A stretch of 57,174 bases of DNA from contig NZ_LT985361.1 of the NCBI RefSeq assembly GCF_900269665.1, positions 2,527,508-2,584,681 of the forward strand, in the 5' to 3' direction. Position numbers and translations under genes: made by a program. The notes beneath the pieces were generated by a model. It saw nothing but the letters and a program-made list of their open reading frames with translations. It searched no databases and was not told where the DNA came from. Every line of letters begins with the position of its first letter. Positions within the stretch are counted from its first letter, which is position 1. Below, piece after piece: positions 34,328-44,612 of the stretch. Origin of the DNA: Nocardia suismassiliense (GTDB lineage: Bacteria > Actinomycetota > Actinomycetes > Mycobacteriales > Mycobacteriaceae).

Positions 34328-37234
34328 TTGACCGACCTGATCCACTCTTCCGCTCCAGCGCAACCCGCTGGATCCGACTCCGCCGCTCCGGCCGGGCGCG
34401 ATCCGAACGGATCGATCGCCCAGCCGACCGAGCGTGTTCGGGTTATCCGCGAAGGGGTGGCGTCCTACCTACCGGACATCGACCCGGAGGAAACCAGCGA
34501 ATGGCTCGAGTCGTTCGATGAAATGCTCGATCGTGAGGGCCCCGGCCGAGCGCGTTACCTCATGCTCCGTTTGCTGGAGCGGGCCGGTGAACGCCGTGTC
34601 GCCATCCCCGCGTTGACGTCTACCGACTACGTCAACACCATCCCCACCGAGAACGAGCCGTGGTTCCCCGGCGACGAGGAGGTGGAGCGGCGCTTCCGCG
34701 CCTGGATCCGCTGGAACGCCGCGATCATGGTGCATCGCGCCCAGCGTCCCGGCATCGGTGTGGGCGGCCACATTTCGACCTACGCGTCCTCGGCGGCGCT
34801 GTACGAGGTCGGCTTCAACCACTTCTTCCGCGGCAAGGATCACTCCGGCGGCGGCGATTCGATCTTCATCCAGGGTCACGCCTCGCCGGGTATCTACGCG
34901 CGCGCCTTCCTCGAGGGCAGGCTCGGTACCGACCGGCTCGACGGCTTCCGGCAGGAGTACAGCCACGGCGGCCCCGGCCACGGGGTGCCGTCGTACCCGC
35001 ACCCGCGGTTGATGTCGGACTTCTGGGAGTTCCCGACGGTGTCCATGGGTCTCGGCCCGATGAACGCCATCTACCAGGCGCGGTTCAACCACTACCTGCA
35101 CGACCGCGGCATCAAGGACACCTCCGATCAGCACGTGTGGGCGTTCCTCGGCGACGGTGAGATGGACGAGCCGGAGTCGCGCGGTCTCGCACACGTCGCG
35201 GCGCTGGAGGGCCTGGACAACCTGACCTTCGTGGTCAACTGCAACCTGCAGCGGCTGGACGGCCCGGTGCGCGGCAACGGCAAGATCATCCAGGAACTGG
35301 AGTCGTTCTTCCGCGGCGCGGGCTGGAACGTCATCAAGGTGATCTGGGGTCGTGAGTGGGACGCGCTGCTCGGCGCGGATCGCGATGGCGCGCTGGTGAA
35401 TCTGATGAACACCACCGCCGACGGCGACTACCAGACCTACAAGGCCAACGACGGCGCCTACGTCCGCGACCACTTCTTCGGCCGTGACCCGCGCACCAAG
35501 GCGCTCGTGCAGGACCTGTCCGATCAGGACATCTGGAACCTCAAGCGCGGCGGCCACGACTACCGCAAGGTGTATGCCGCCTACGCGGCCGCGATGGCGC
35601 ACAAGGGTCAGCCGACGGTGATCCTGGCCAAGACGATCAAGGGCTACACCCTCGGCAAGCACTTCGAGGGCCGCAACGCCACGCACCAGATGAAGAAGCT
35701 GACCCTGCAGGATCTCAAGGACTTCCGTGACCTGCAGCGGATTCCGATCAGCGACGCCGAGCTGGAGAAGGATCCGTACCTGCCCCCGTACTACCACCCG
35801 GGCATGGAGTCACGCGAGATCCAGTACATGCTCGATCGCCGCAAGGCGCTGGGCGGGTTCCTGCCCGAACGCCGCACCACGGCAAAGCCGCTGCAACTGC
35901 CCGGCGACGAGGCGTACAAGTCGGTGCGCAAGGGGTCGGGCAAGCAGAGTGTGGCCACCACCATGGCGCTGGTGCGGCTGATGAAGGAGCTGCTGCGGGA
36001 CAAGGAGATCGGCAAGCGGATCGTCCCGATCATCCCCGACGAGGCCCGCACGTTCGGTATGGACTCGTGGTTCCCCTCGTTGAAGATCTACAACCGCAAC
36101 GGCCAGTTGTACACATCGGTCGACGCCGAGTTGATGCTTGCCTACAAAGAGAGCGCCGTCGGGCAGATCCTGCACGAGGGCATCAACGAGGCAGGCTCGA
36201 CCGCGTCGTTCACCGCGGTGGGTACCTCGTACTCGACGCACGGCGAGCCGATGATCCCGCTGTACATCTTCTACTCGATGTTCGGTTTCCAGCGCACCGG
36301 TGACGGTCTGTGGGCCGCCGCGGACCAGCTGGCGCGCGGCTTCGTGCTCGGCGCAACCGCAGGGCGAACCACGCTCACCGGTGAGGGGCTCCAGCACAAC
36401 GACGGCCATTCGCTGCTGCTCGCCTCCACCAATCCGGCTGTGGTGACCTACGATCCGGCGTTCTCCTTCGAGATCGCGCACATCATCCGGGACGGCCTGC
36501 GTCGCATGTACGGCGGCGGCACCCCGGAACCGAGTCCCTACGCGCTGCCGGGCACCGACACCCGCAAGGCGGACGGCGGCTTCGGCGGCGAGGACATTTT
36601 CTACTACATCACCCTCTACAACGAGCCGTACCAGCAGCCCGCCGAGCCGGAAGGCGTCGACATCGCCGGCCTGCTCAAGGGTCTCTACCTGTACAAGCGC
36701 GGGGGAGAGGGTGACGTGCGCGCCCAGATCATGGTCTCCGGCGTCACCGTGCCGGACGGCCTGCGCGCGCAGGCGCTGCTTGCCGAGGACTGGGGTGTGC
36801 AGGCCGATGTCTGGTCGGTGACCTCGTGGGGCGAGCTCCGCAAGGAGGCGCTGAGCCGCGAGATCGCCGCACTGCGTTACCCCGACGAGGATCACGGCGT
36901 CCCGTACGTCACCGAGGCGCTGTCCGGCGTCGAGGGCCCGTACGTCGCGGCGACGGACTGGATGCGTGCGGTGCCGGACCAGGTGCGCAAGTGGGTGCCG
37001 GGCGACTTCATCACACTCGGCACCGACGGCTTCGGGTTCTCCGACACCAGGGCCGCCGCTCGTCGCGTGTTCAATGTCGACGCGCAATCGATCGTGGTGG
37101 CAGCCCTTTCGGGCCTCGCCAAGGCTGGAAAGATCGACGGTGCCAAGGTGATCGAGGCGGCGTCCAAGTACCGCATCGACGACGTCGACGCCGCGCCGAA
37201 GAACGCGCCGAGTTCCGATGGGGACGGCGAGTAG
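34328..37234 (+). CDS. aceE: Pyruvate dehydrogenase E1 component (homodimeric type)
   Basis: A 968-aa E1 subunit that decarboxylates pyruvate with thiamine diphosphate and passes acetyl to E2. Recognisable stretches are [40 protein letters not shown], the ThDP-binding [12 protein letters not shown] with its following [14 protein letters not shown], and [23 protein letters not shown] 34328 is preferred because GAGGAG lies 5 bases upstream; ATG 34301 in the same frame lacks a site. mabR follows after 11 bp, linking acetyl-CoA supply to fatty-acid elongation. Confidence 0.95.
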   Translation: MTDLIHSSAPAQPAGSDSAAPAGRDPNGSIAQPTERVRVIREGVASYLPDIDPEETSEWLESFDEMLDREGPGRARYLMLRLLERAGERRVAIPALTSTDYVNTIPTENEPWFPGDEEVERRFRAWIRWNAAIMVHRAQRPGIGVGGHISTYASSAALYEVGFNHFFRGKDHSGGGDSIFIQGHASPGIYARAFLEGRLGTDRLDGFRQEYSHGGPGHGVPSYPHPRLMSDFWEFPTVSMGLGPMNAIYQARFNHYLHDRGIKDTSDQHVWAFLGDGEMDEPESRGLAHVAALEGLDNLTFVVNCNLQRLDGPVRGNGKIIQELESFFRGAGWNVIKVIWGREWDALLGADRDGALVNLMNTTADGDYQTYKANDGAYVRDHFFGRDPRTKALVQDLSDQDIWNLKRGGHDYRKVYAAYAAAMAHKGQPTVILAKTIKGYTLGKHFEGRNATHQMKKLTLQDLKDFRDLQRIPISDAELEKDPYLPPYYHPGMESREIQYMLDRRKALGGFLPERRTTAKPLQLPGDEAYKSVRKGSGKQSVATTMALVRLMKELLRDKEIGKRIVPIIPDEARTFGMDSWFPSLKIYNRNGQLYTSVDAELMLAYKESAVGQILHEGINEAGSTASFTAVGTSYSTHGEPMIPLYIFYSMFGFQRTGDGLWAAADQLARGFVLGATAGRTTLTGEGLQHNDGHSLLLASTNPAVVTYDPAFSFEIAHIIRDGLRRMYGGGTPEPSPYALPGTDTRKADGGFGGEDIFYYITLYNEPYQQPAEPEGVDIAGLLKGLYLYKRGGEGDVRAQIMVSGVTVPDGLRAQALLAEDWGVQADVWSVTSWGELRKEALSREIAALRYPDEDHGVPYVTEALSGVEGPYVAATDWMRAVPDQVRKWVPGDFITLGTDGFGFSDTRAAARRVFNVDAQSIVVAALSGLAKAGKIDGAKVIEAASKYRIDDVDAAPKNAPSSDGDGE

Positions 37235-37245
37235 CGGACGATTGA

Positions 37246-38580
37246 ATGGTGGACCGTAAACCGCCGCGGCCGCGACGGATCTCCGAGGGCTCTTCCGAGC
37301 ACGAGGTGTATCTGCCGACGGGCGCGCTCTCCCCGAACCGGCAAACCCGCGATCCCCTCCCGGACACGCTGCTCAAACGCGTGAAGCAGTTCTCCGGGCG
37401 CCTCTCGACGGAGGCGGTCGGGTCGATGCAGGATCGGTTGCCGTTCTTCGCCGATCTGGATGCCGCGCAACGCGCCGGTGTCCAGATGCTGGTGCAGACC
37501 GCGGTGGTGAACTTCCTGGAGTGGCTGCAGGACCCGGACAGCGATATCCGGTTCAGTCTCGATGCGTTCCAGGTGATTCCGCAGGATCTGGCGCGGCGGT
37601 TGACGCTGCGCCAGACCGTGGACATGGTCCGGGTGGCCATGGAGTTCTTCGAACAGTGGCTGCCCGCGCTGGCGCGCAACGACCGGCAGCTGGTCGCGCT
37701 CACCGAGGCGGTGTTGCGGTACGGGCGTGAGCTCGGCTTCGCCGCCGCCTCGGTGTACGCGAGCGCCGCCGAATCGCGCGGCGCGTGGGACACCCGGCTG
37801 GAGGCGCTCGTCGTCGACGCCGTGGTGCGTGGTGATACCGGCCCGGACATGCTGTCGCGGGCTGCCACGTTGAACTGGGATGCCACCGCGCCGGCCACCG
37901 TGCTGGTCGGCACGCCGCCCGGCGAGCAGGGTGTGTCGTCGGTGGGTTCGGTGCATGCCATCGCGGCACGGCACGGCCGGGCCGCACTCGCGGTAGTACA
38001 GGGCACCCGGCTGGTGATGGTGGTGAGCGGCCACCTCGGGGAGTCCTCTTATATATCGCCGTTTCTCGCGGACCTGCTGGCCGAGGTCTTCTCCGATGGC
38101 CCGGTGGTGATCGGCCCGACTACTCGCACGCTGGGCGCCGCGCACGCCAGTGCGGTCGAGGCGTTGGCCGGGATGGAGGCCGTGGTGGGCTGGCGGGGCG
38201 CGCCACGCCCGGTGCATGCGACCGAATTGCTGCCCGAACGCGCGTTGCTCGGCGATCGAGCTGCGATCGACGCGTTGAACGAGTATCTTGTCCTTCCGTT
38301 GGCCTCGGCGGGATCGTCACTGGCGGACACTCTCGAGGCCTATCTGGATTGCGGTGGAGCGGTCGAGACGTGTGCGCGTCAGTTGTACGTCCATCCAAAT
38401 ACCGTTCGCTACCGCCTCAAACGGATTGCCGAAATCACGGGTCGTGATCCGATGAACCCGCGGGACGCGTATGTGCTCCGGATCGCCGCAACAGTGGGTC
38501 GTTTGACACGAACCCGTAACGAAACGTCAACACCAACCCCAGAGGCCACTCATTTCGCATCGGGTGGCGAGGGCCTGTAA
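37246..38580 (+). CDS. mabR: PucR-type regulator of mycolate/FAS-II genes, MabR
   Basis: A 444-aa regulator. The C-terminus has the PucR/CdaR helix-turn-helix (CARQLYVHPNTVRYRLKRIA then EITGRDPMNPRDAY). The N-terminal two thirds form the sensory region. Position between aceE and fabD matches Rv2242, MabR, which controls the FAS-II operon. A palindrome fitting its reported operator lies directly downstream, before fabD. ATG 37246 follows aceE by 11 bp, so the two are probably co-transcribed. Confidence 0.92.
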   Translation: MVDRKPPRPRRISEGSSEHEVYLPTGALSPNRQTRDPLPDTLLKRVKQFSGRLSTEAVGSMQDRLPFFADLDAAQRAGVQMLVQTAVVNFLEWLQDPDSDIRFSLDAFQVIPQDLARRLTLRQTVDMVRVAMEFFEQWLPALARNDRQLVALTEAVLRYGRELGFAAASVYASAAESRGAWDTRLEALVVDAVVRGDTGPDMLSRAATLNWDATAPATVLVGTPPGEQGVSSVGSVHAIAARHGRAALAVVQGTRLVMVVSGHLGESSYISPFLADLLAEVFSDGPVVIGPTTRTLGAAHASAVEALAGMEAVVGWRGAPRPVHATELLPERALLGDRAAIDALNEYLVLPLASAGSSLADTLEAYLDCGGAVETCARQLYVHPNTVRYRLKRIAEITGRDPMNPRDAYVLRIAATVGRLTRTRNETSTPTPEATHFASGGEGL

Positions 38581-38621
38581 CGGAATCCGTGGCTTGTTCG
38601 ATCCGGACGACTCACGTGGCC

Positions 38622-38642
38622 TTTTGTGGGACTCCCACAAAA
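38622..38642. promoter_or_regulatory. MabR operator upstream of fabD
   Basis: TTTTGTGGG-ACT-CCCACAAAA is a perfect 21-bp palindrome in the mabR-fabD gap. It contains TTTTGT-N9-ACAAAA, the arrangement I recall for mycobacterial MabR sites. It lies 66 bp before the fabD GTG. Confidence 0.85.
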
Positions 38643-38708
38643 CGCGAGGGCAAGCTTCATTCGCGTCGACATCTCCTGCGAGGCGCCTCACAGTGTTCTC
38701 TTAGGGGT

Positions 38709-39623
38709 GTGATCGCGTTGTTCGCCCCTGGACAGGGGTCCCAGACTCCCGGCATGCTCGCGCCTTGGCTCGATCTCCCTGGCGCGACTGACCGGCTTAT
38801 CCTTTGGTCCATGGCCTCCGGCCTGGATCTCGTTCGCCTCGGCACCACCGCGACGGCGGAAGAGATTACCGATACCGCCGTGACCCAGCCGCTCGTCGTG
38901 GCCGCCGCGTTGCTCGCCTACGCGGAAATCCCCACGGATTCACTTCCGGCCGCTACCATCGTCGCCGGGCACTCGGTCGGTGAACTCGCCGCCGCCGCGG
39001 TCGCCGGGGTCATCTCCCCGGATGACGCGGTGAAGTTGGCCGCCATCCGCGGAGCGGAGATGGCCAAGGCGTGCGCGTTGGAACCGACCGGCATGTCCGC
39101 GGTGCTCGGTGGCGATGAGGCCACCGTGCTCGCTCGGCTCGCGGAACTCGATCTCATTCCGGCCAACCGCAACGCGGCGGGCCAGATCGTGGCCGCAGGC
39201 CGGTTGGACGCGCTGGCGGAACTCGCCGCGAACCCGCCGGAGAAGGCACGGGTTCGCGCGTTGCCCGTCGCGGGTGCTTTCCACACCGCGTACATGGCAC
39301 CGGCCCAGGAGGCTGTGACCGATGCCATAGCGCAGATCGTGCCGAACGACCCGACCAGGACTTTGCTGTCGAACTTCGACGGCAAGCCGGTTACCTCGGG
39401 ACGCGACGCGGTCGCCAAGCTTGCTGCTCAGGTCACCCGGCCCGTTCGCTGGGACCTGTGCACCCAAACCGTAAGGCAGGCAGAGGTTTCCATGGTGGCA
39501 GAGTTGCCGCCGGCGGGCACCCTGGTCGGCATTGCGAAACGGGAACTGAAGGGCACGCGCACCTTGGCCCTGAAGACCCCGGAAGACCTCCCCGCGTTGG
39601 CCGGAGTCAGCATCTCCGGCTAG
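38709..39623 (+). CDS. fabD: Malonyl-CoA:ACP transacylase
   Basis: A 304-aa transferase that loads malonyl groups onto AcpM for FAS-II. IALFAPGQGSQTPGMLAPWL begins the protein; the active-site Ser is in VAGHSVGELAAA (about residue 90), and GAFHTAYM carries the catalytic His. The frame is open from 38589, but GTG 38709 gives the family start and leaves the MabR palindrome outside the gene. First gene of the FAS-II unit. Confidence 0.95.
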   Translation: MIALFAPGQGSQTPGMLAPWLDLPGATDRLILWSMASGLDLVRLGTTATAEEITDTAVTQPLVVAAALLAYAEIPTDSLPAATIVAGHSVGELAAAAVAGVISPDDAVKLAAIRGAEMAKACALEPTGMSAVLGGDEATVLARLAELDLIPANRNAAGQIVAAGRLDALAELAANPPEKARVRALPVAGAFHTAYMAPAQEAVTDAIAQIVPNDPTRTLLSNFDGKPVTSGRDAVAKLAAQVTRPVRWDLCTQTVRQAEVSMVAELPPAGTLVGIAKRELKGTRTLALKTPEDLPALAGVSISG

Positions 39624-39635
39624 CTTTCCTGCGCG

Positions 39636-39657
39636 GCCATGCATCGATATGCACGGC
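39636..39657. repeat. Short hairpin in the fabD-acpM gap
   Basis: GCCaTGCAT and ATGCAcGGC enclose CGAT, with one mismatch. It could attenuate transcription before the highly expressed acpM. The rest of the 117-bp gap shows only the acpM ribosome binding site. Confidence 0.35.
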
Positions 39658-39740
39658 TGTGACCGAGCGGACGTAACCATCGTCCGTCTCGTTCCGAAAA
39701 CAGTACGAGCCCTACAAAGAACCAAGAAGGGAGCCACGAA

Positions 39741-40040
39741 GTGGCCGCTCTGACCCAGGAACAAATCGTCGAGGAACTCGGCAAGATCATCGAAGAGGTG
39801 ACGGGTATCGAACCCTCCGAGGTGACGATCGAGAAGTCCTTCGTCGATGACCTGGACATCGACTCGCTGTCCATGGTCGAGATCGCGGTGCAGACCGAGG
39901 ACAAGTACGGCGTGAAGATCCCGGACGAGGATCTGGCCAGCCTGAAGACGGTCGGCGACGCTGTCGGCTACATCCAGAAGCTCGAGGCCGAGAACGCTGA
40001 CGCGGCCGCGGAGCTCAAGGCCAAGTTCGACGCCGAGTAG
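39741..40040 (+). CDS. acpM: Meromycolate extension acyl carrier protein
   Basis: A 99-aa ACP. The phosphopantetheine Ser is in [13 protein letters not shown] (about residue 43), and [20 protein letters not shown] completes the four-helix fold. The C-terminal tail is shorter than the 115-aa M. tuberculosis AcpM but longer than E. coli ACP. GTG start with AAGGGAG upstream. It carries growing acyl chains for KasA, whose gene follows after 10 bp. Confidence 0.95.
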   Translation: MAALTQEQIVEELGKIIEEVTGIEPSEVTIEKSFVDDLDIDSLSMVEIAVQTEDKYGVKIPDEDLASLKTVGDAVGYIQKLEAENADAAAELKAKFDAE

Positions 40041-40050
40041 GGCCGACACT

Positions 40051-41301
40051 GTGACCACTCCTTCCACTTTGAACGGGAATTTCCCCAACGTCGTCGTCAC
40101 TAGCCTGGCGGCGACCACGTCGATCGCTGGTGATGTCGATGCGACGTGGAAGGGACTCCTCAACGGCGAGAGCGGTATCGACGTTCTCGAGGATTCCTTC
40201 GTCGAGGAATACGACCTTCCGGTCCGCATCGGCGGCCACCTGAAGGTTCGGCCCGAGACCCTGCTGACCCGAGTCGAGTGCCGGCGCATGGCGTACGTCG
40301 AGCAGCTCGCGACCGTTCTCGGTCGCGAAGTCTGGCGTAACGCAGGCAGCCCGGAGGTCGACCCGGAACGGCTGGGTGTGGCCATCGGCACCGGGTTGGG
40401 TGGCGGCGACGCCCTCATCGACTCGGTGGACAAGCTGAAGAGCGGTGGCTATCGCAAGATTTCGCCGTTGGCTGTGCAGATGGTCATGCCGAACGGTCCT
40501 TCGGCCGTTGTCGGCCTCGAATTGAAGGCCAGGGCAGGAGTGGTCACTCCGGTCTCGGCATGCTCATCCGGCTCCGAGGCCATCGCCAACGCATGGCGGA
40601 TGATCGTCATGGGCGATGCGGACATGGTCGTCACCGGTGGCGTCGAGGGTTACATCGACGCGGTGCCGATCGCGGCGTTCAGCATGATGCGTGCCATGAG
40701 CACCCGCAACGACGATCCGAAGGGTGCCTCGCGTCCGTTCGACAAGGATCGCGACGGTTTCGTCTTCGGTGAGGCGGGTGCCCTGATGGTCATCGAGACC
40801 GAAGAGCACGCCAAGGCCCGTGGCGCCACCATCCACGCTCGCCTGCTGGGTGCCGGCATCACCTCCGATGGCTTCCACCTCGTCGCGCCCGCTCCTGATG
40901 GCGTCGGTGCGGCACGGGCGATGACCCGCGCGATCCAGACCGCTGGTCTGACCGCGAAGGACATCACCCACGTCAACGCCCATGCGACCGCGACCCCGAT
41001 CGGCGATACCGCCGAAGCAAACGCGATCAGCCTGGCGATTGGCAAGCACGCTTCGGTGTACGCCCCGAAATCCGCGCTGGGACACTCGATCGGCGCCGTC
41101 GGCGCGCTCGAGTCCGTGCTCACTGTGCTCAGCATCCGGGACGGCATCGTCCCGCCGACGCTGAACCTGGAGAACCAGGATCCGGCCATCGATCTGGATG
41201 TGGTGCACGGCGAGGCACGCCGCCAGGAGATCCAGTACGCGATCAACAACTCCTTCGGTTTCGGTGGGCACAATGTCGCGCTCGCCTTCGGTCGGGCATA
41301 G
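40051..41301 (+). CDS. kasA: Beta-ketoacyl-ACP synthase, meromycolate elongation
   Basis: A 416-aa KAS I/II condensing enzyme. The active-site Cys lies in [18 protein letters not shown] (about residue 171), and the two catalytic His lie in [18 protein letters not shown] and [16 protein letters not shown]. The Lys lies between them. In M. tuberculosis a second synthase gene, kasB, follows; here the next gene is accD6, so this enzyme probably carries all FAS-II elongation encoded at this locus. It could equally be labelled KasB by sequence; the kasA name follows position. Confidence 0.92.
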   Translation: MTTPSTLNGNFPNVVVTSLAATTSIAGDVDATWKGLLNGESGIDVLEDSFVEEYDLPVRIGGHLKVRPETLLTRVECRRMAYVEQLATVLGREVWRNAGSPEVDPERLGVAIGTGLGGGDALIDSVDKLKSGGYRKISPLAVQMVMPNGPSAVVGLELKARAGVVTPVSACSSGSEAIANAWRMIVMGDADMVVTGGVEGYIDAVPIAAFSMMRAMSTRNDDPKGASRPFDKDRDGFVFGEAGALMVIETEEHAKARGATIHARLLGAGITSDGFHLVAPAPDGVGAARAMTRAIQTAGLTAKDITHVNAHATATPIGDTAEANAISLAIGKHASVYAPKSALGHSIGAVGALESVLTVLSIRDGIVPPTLNLENQDPAIDLDVVHGEARRQEIQYAINNSFGFGGHNVALAFGRA

Positions 41302-41398
41302 CCGCCTGAATCGAAATCGGTCTGCGCTGGGCGCTACCCGGTGACGCACGCTGTCATCGCTGGCGCCTGACCGCACAGCCCGGTCGACTGCACAGCGA

Positions 41399-41437
41399 CC
41401 CCGGCGGGATCGGGCCATCAGGCCTGGCCCCGCCGGG
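41399..41437 (+). terminator. GC-rich hairpin between kasA and accD6
   Basis: CCCGGCGGG and CCCGCCGGG bracket a loop that itself holds GGGCCA/TGGCCC, so two alternative stems compete. It lies in the 192-bp gap where kasB would normally sit. It may be a terminator or attenuator, giving accD6 partly separate expression. Confidence 0.5.
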
Positions 41438-41493
41438 TTCGACATTCTGCAGCCGCGGTTGCGGCGCACTCGTTCAGGTGAGGAGAAAACGCG

Positions 41494-42927
41494 ATGACCA
41501 TCATTGCTCCCGCGTTTCAACAAGACACAGCGTCTGATCCGCGTGATCCGCTCGGTCGACTGCAGCGCTTCTTCGATCCCGGAACTCTTCTTCCGCTCCA
41601 CCCGCGCGACAAGTCGGGTGTGCTCGCCGCTATCGGCGAGGTAGACGGTGTCCGCACCGTGGCCTACTGCTCCGACGCCACCGTGATGGGTGGCGCGATG
41701 GGCGTCGACGGGTGCAAGCACATCGTCGACGCGATCGACACCGCCATCGATTCCAGCCTGCCGATCGTCGGCATCTGGCACTCCGGCGGCGCCCGCCTGG
41801 CCGAGGGTGTCGAGGCCCTGCACGCCGTCGGGCTGGTCTTCGAGGCCATGGTCCGCGCGTCCGGCCTGGTACCGCAGATCTCGGTGGTCGTCGGCTTCGC
41901 CGCCGGTGGCGCCGCCTACGGTCCCGCGCTCACCGACATCGTGATCATGGCCCCCGAGGGCCGCATCTTCGTGACCGGGCCCGACGTCGTGCGCAGCGTG
42001 ACCGGCGAGCAGGTCGACATGGCCACCCTCGGCGGCCCGGCGACGCACGGCAAGAAGTCCGGCGTCACCCACATCGTCGCCGACGACGAGGCCGACGCGG
42101 TGCACCGCGCACGTCGTCTGGTGTCGATGTTCGCCGAACAGGGCGAGTTCGATCTGGTCGCGGCCGAGCACGGCGACGTCGACCTCAAGGCGATGCTGCC
42201 GGAATCGGCCAAGCGCGCCTACGACGTGAAGCCGATTATCCACGAGCTGCTCGACAACGTCGACGGTGAAAGCTCGTTCGAGGAACTGCAGGGCGGTTAC
42301 GCGCGCAGCATCGTCACCGGTCTCGGCCGGCTGGCTGGGCGCACCGTCGGCGTGCTCGCCAACAATCCGATCCGGCTCGGTGGTTGCCTCAACTCCGAAA
42401 GTGCCGAGAAGGCAGCGCGTTTCGTGCGGCTGTGCAACTCCTTCGGTATTCCGCTCGTCGTGCTCACCGATGTTCCCGGGTACCTGCCCGGCGTCAGCAT
42501 GGAGTGGGAAGGGGTGGTGCGCCGTGGTGCGAAGTTGCTGCATGCGTTCGCTGAAGCGCGCGTGCCCCGGGTCACCCTGGTCACCCGGAAAATCTACGGC
42601 GGGGCCTACATCGCGATGAACGCCCGTGCTTTGGGCGCGACGGCGGTGTACGCGTGGCCCGGGTCCGAGGTCGCGGTGATGGGGGCCAAGGCTGCGGTCG
42701 GCATTCTGCACAAGAAGGCGCTGGCTGCGGCGCCCGATGACGAGCGCGAGGCGTTGCATGAGCGCCTTACTGCTGAGCACGAGCGCATTGCGGGTGGTGT
42801 CGAGCGGGCGGTTGCGATCGGTGTGGTCGATGAGGTAATCGATCCGGCCAAGACGCGCAGTATTATCGCCGCTGCGTTGGCTGCCGCTCCCTCGCGAGCC
42901 AGTCACTTGAAGAACATTCCGCTCTGA
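41494..42927 (+). CDS. accD6: Acetyl/propionyl-CoA carboxylase beta subunit
   Basis: A 477-aa carboxyltransferase. The crotonase-fold halves carry the oxyanion glycines in IWHSGGARLAEG and VVVGFAAGGAAYGPAL in the N-half, and RKIYGGAYIAMNARALGA in the C-half. With a biotinylated alpha subunit encoded elsewhere it makes malonyl-CoA for FabD. AGGAG lies 9 bases before the ATG. Position at the end of the FAS-II cluster matches Rv2247. Confidence 0.94.
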   Translation: MTIIAPAFQQDTASDPRDPLGRLQRFFDPGTLLPLHPRDKSGVLAAIGEVDGVRTVAYCSDATVMGGAMGVDGCKHIVDAIDTAIDSSLPIVGIWHSGGARLAEGVEALHAVGLVFEAMVRASGLVPQISVVVGFAAGGAAYGPALTDIVIMAPEGRIFVTGPDVVRSVTGEQVDMATLGGPATHGKKSGVTHIVADDEADAVHRARRLVSMFAEQGEFDLVAAEHGDVDLKAMLPESAKRAYDVKPIIHELLDNVDGESSFEELQGGYARSIVTGLGRLAGRTVGVLANNPIRLGGCLNSESAEKAARFVRLCNSFGIPLVVLTDVPGYLPGVSMEWEGVVRRGAKLLHAFAEARVPRVTLVTRKIYGGAYIAMNARALGATAVYAWPGSEVAVMGAKAAVGILHKKALAAAPDDEREALHERLTAEHERIAGGVERAVAIGVVDEVIDPAKTRSIIAAALAAAPSRASHLKNIPL

Positions 42928-42942
42928 TGTGAAGCGCGAACG

Positions 42943-42970
42943 GTGGGCCCCGGATATTCCTGGGGCCCAC
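42943..42970 (+). terminator. Terminator of the FAS-II cluster
   Basis: GTGGGCCCC (42943-42951) and GGGGCCCAC (42962-42970) form a perfect 9-bp stem with a 10-base loop, 16 bp after the accD6 stop. There is no T-tract. Confidence 0.75.
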
Positions 42971-43017
42971 TGTCGTTGTCCGGTGGGGCGAGGTCGGGCG
43001 GTCGGTAGCATCGGGAG

Positions 43018-43497
43018 GTGCGCTATGAAGAGCTTGCCGACGTGCCGTGTTCCATCACGCGGCCGCTCGTGATCTTCGGCGATCGGTGGACGTTGCTGAT
43101 CCTGAAGTTCGCGTTCTCGGGGATTCGGCGGTTCAACGGGTTTCAGAGTGCGCTCGGGATCTCGCGTAGTCGGTTGCAGGACCGGCTGGATCGGCTGATC
43201 GAGCACGAGATTCTGGTGAAGCAGAAGGCCGCGGTGGGGGCGTACGAGGAGTACCGGCTCACGCAGAAGGGGCATGACATCTACCCGATCCTGATGGCCA
43301 TCCGGGATTGGGGCGACACGTACATGGCGCCCGATGGTGCGCCGGTGCGCTACACCCATCAGGGGTGCACGGGTGAGGCGCACGCGGGGCTCGAATGCGA
43401 TGTGTGCGGTAAGGATCTGACCGCGCGGGATGTGGTTCCGGAGCCGGGCCCGGGACTGCTCGAATCGGGTCAGTCGGTGAACCAGGTGGCTACCTGA
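43018..43497 (+). CDS. HxlR-family regulator
   Basis: A 159-aa winged-helix protein: ITRPLVIFGDRWTLLILKFA then GISRSRLQDRLDRLIEHEIL as the DNA-recognition part. The C-terminus has a Cys patch (HQGCTGEAH, LECDVCGKDL) like the HxlR encoded at 18905. The GTG start has GGGAG directly abutting it, so translation may be leaderless. It converges on the nitroreductase gene with a 28-bp overlap of coding ends. Confidence 0.87.
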   Translation: MRYEELADVPCSITRPLVIFGDRWTLLILKFAFSGIRRFNGFQSALGISRSRLQDRLDRLIEHEILVKQKAAVGAYEEYRLTQKGHDIYPILMAIRDWGDTYMAPDGAPVRYTHQGCTGEAHAGLECDVCGKDLTARDVVPEPGPGLLESGQSVNQVAT

Positions 43498-44165
43498 TCC
43501 AGATCCTCGCGAGAGGTACGGAAGCTGTTGATCGGATGCTCGGTGTCCGGGTAGCCGAACGAGATGCCGGCGACCACCCGGCGGTTGTCCGGTATGCCGA
43601 AATAGGTGCGGAGGAACGGGGCGTACGACGCGAGCGCCGCCTGCGGTGCCGCGCCGAGGCCGAGGCTCTGCGCGGCGAGCAGGAAGTTGCCGATGTAGAG
43701 GCCGCAGTCGACGGCGCCGTACACGCCGAGATCGGCCTCGGTGGTCACGATCGCCACATGCGGTGCGTCGAACAGTTCGAAGTTGCGTAGCGCCTGACGC
43801 ATTGTCTGCTCGCGGTCGCCCTTGCCGATGCCGACACTGTCGTACAGCTTTAGACCGCATTCGCGCCTACGATCTCGGAACACACCCGTGTATTGTGCGG
43901 GGAACGCGAAATCCGGCTCAGGCGTTGCGGTTTGGATATGTGCGAGCAGTTCCTCGCGGAAGCGGTCGGTGCCTGCGCCCTCGGTAACCACGACCTGCCA
44001 CGGCTGAGTGTTGCACCACGAGGCGGTGCGCTGTGCCACCCGCAGCAGCTTCTCGATGACCTCGCGCGGCACCGGATCGGCGCGGAACTGCCGACAGGTC
44101 CAGCGTTCGTCGAGCAGCCTGGTCAATGCCGCGTACTGCTCGGTGTCCACATCCGCTGTCGTCAT
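43470..44165 (-). CDS. Nitroreductase-family flavoprotein
   Basis: A 231-aa FMN-dependent reductase. RLLDERWTCRQFRADPVPRE and RTASWCNTQPWQVVV form the FMN-binding N-terminus; GLYIGNFLLAAQSLGLGAAP and ISFGYPDTEHPIN are also diagnostic. It reduces nitro compounds or quinones with NAD(P)H. ATG 44165 has GAGGAG upstream, although the frame is open to 44210. The HxlR gene converging on it may regulate it. Confidence 0.88.
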   Translation of the reverse strand: MTTADVDTEQYAALTRLLDERWTCRQFRADPVPREVIEKLLRVAQRTASWCNTQPWQVVVTEGAGTDRFREELLAHIQTATPEPDFAFPAQYTGVFRDRRRECGLKLYDSVGIGKGDREQTMRQALRNFELFDAPHVAIVTTEADLGVYGAVDCGLYIGNFLLAAQSLGLGAAPQAALASYAPFLRTYFGIPDNRRVVAGISFGYPDTEHPINSFRTSREDLDQVATWFTD

Positions 44166-44612
44166 CTCGCTCCTCGATTTTGGTTCTATTTTGAGACTGA
44201 ACGCTAGCATCGAAAAGCTTGGGGCGGAATGGTGTCGACGCCTGGGCTCCGGGCGTTGGGGTCGGGTCGAGAGGGCGCAGCGGCCGAAAGGGTGCCGGCT
44301 GTGGGGGTATCGCGGCCGGGAGACCGGGGCGTTGAGGTCCGGAGATGGTGGCCGTAAGGGTCGCCGTCGGCGATCGGAAGCGTTGGCTGCGAGGTTCTAC
44401 GGCCGCGGATGTTGGCGAAGCGGGGGCATTACGGTGGACAGCCGCACAGTTTGTAGGTTCCCGCACGCCGACTTGCCGTACTGACACGCGTGAGGATGTC
44501 GAAGAGGGTGCGGGTGCGGTGGTGCAGCCTGGGGACGCCGTCGAACTGGGCGGTCGGATGGAGTGCTGGCATTGCCGGGTCATGAGCTCTCTGACAAGGC
44601 AGAATCCAGCGC
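44166..44612. other. Non-coding region before the methyltransferase gene
   Basis: In 447 bp I see no convincing gene. The first 50 bp are AT-richer (TTTTGGTTCTATTTTGAGAC) and probably hold the nitroreductase promoter. The remainder is G-rich, with recurring GGCCG words resembling those in the methyltransferase insertion. Confidence 0.5.

Noticed and set aside
40564..43860. 1098-aa minus-strand open frame across kasA, accD6, HxlR and nitroreductase
   Set aside because: It is antisense to well-identified conserved genes; length is explained by GC-driven lack of stops.
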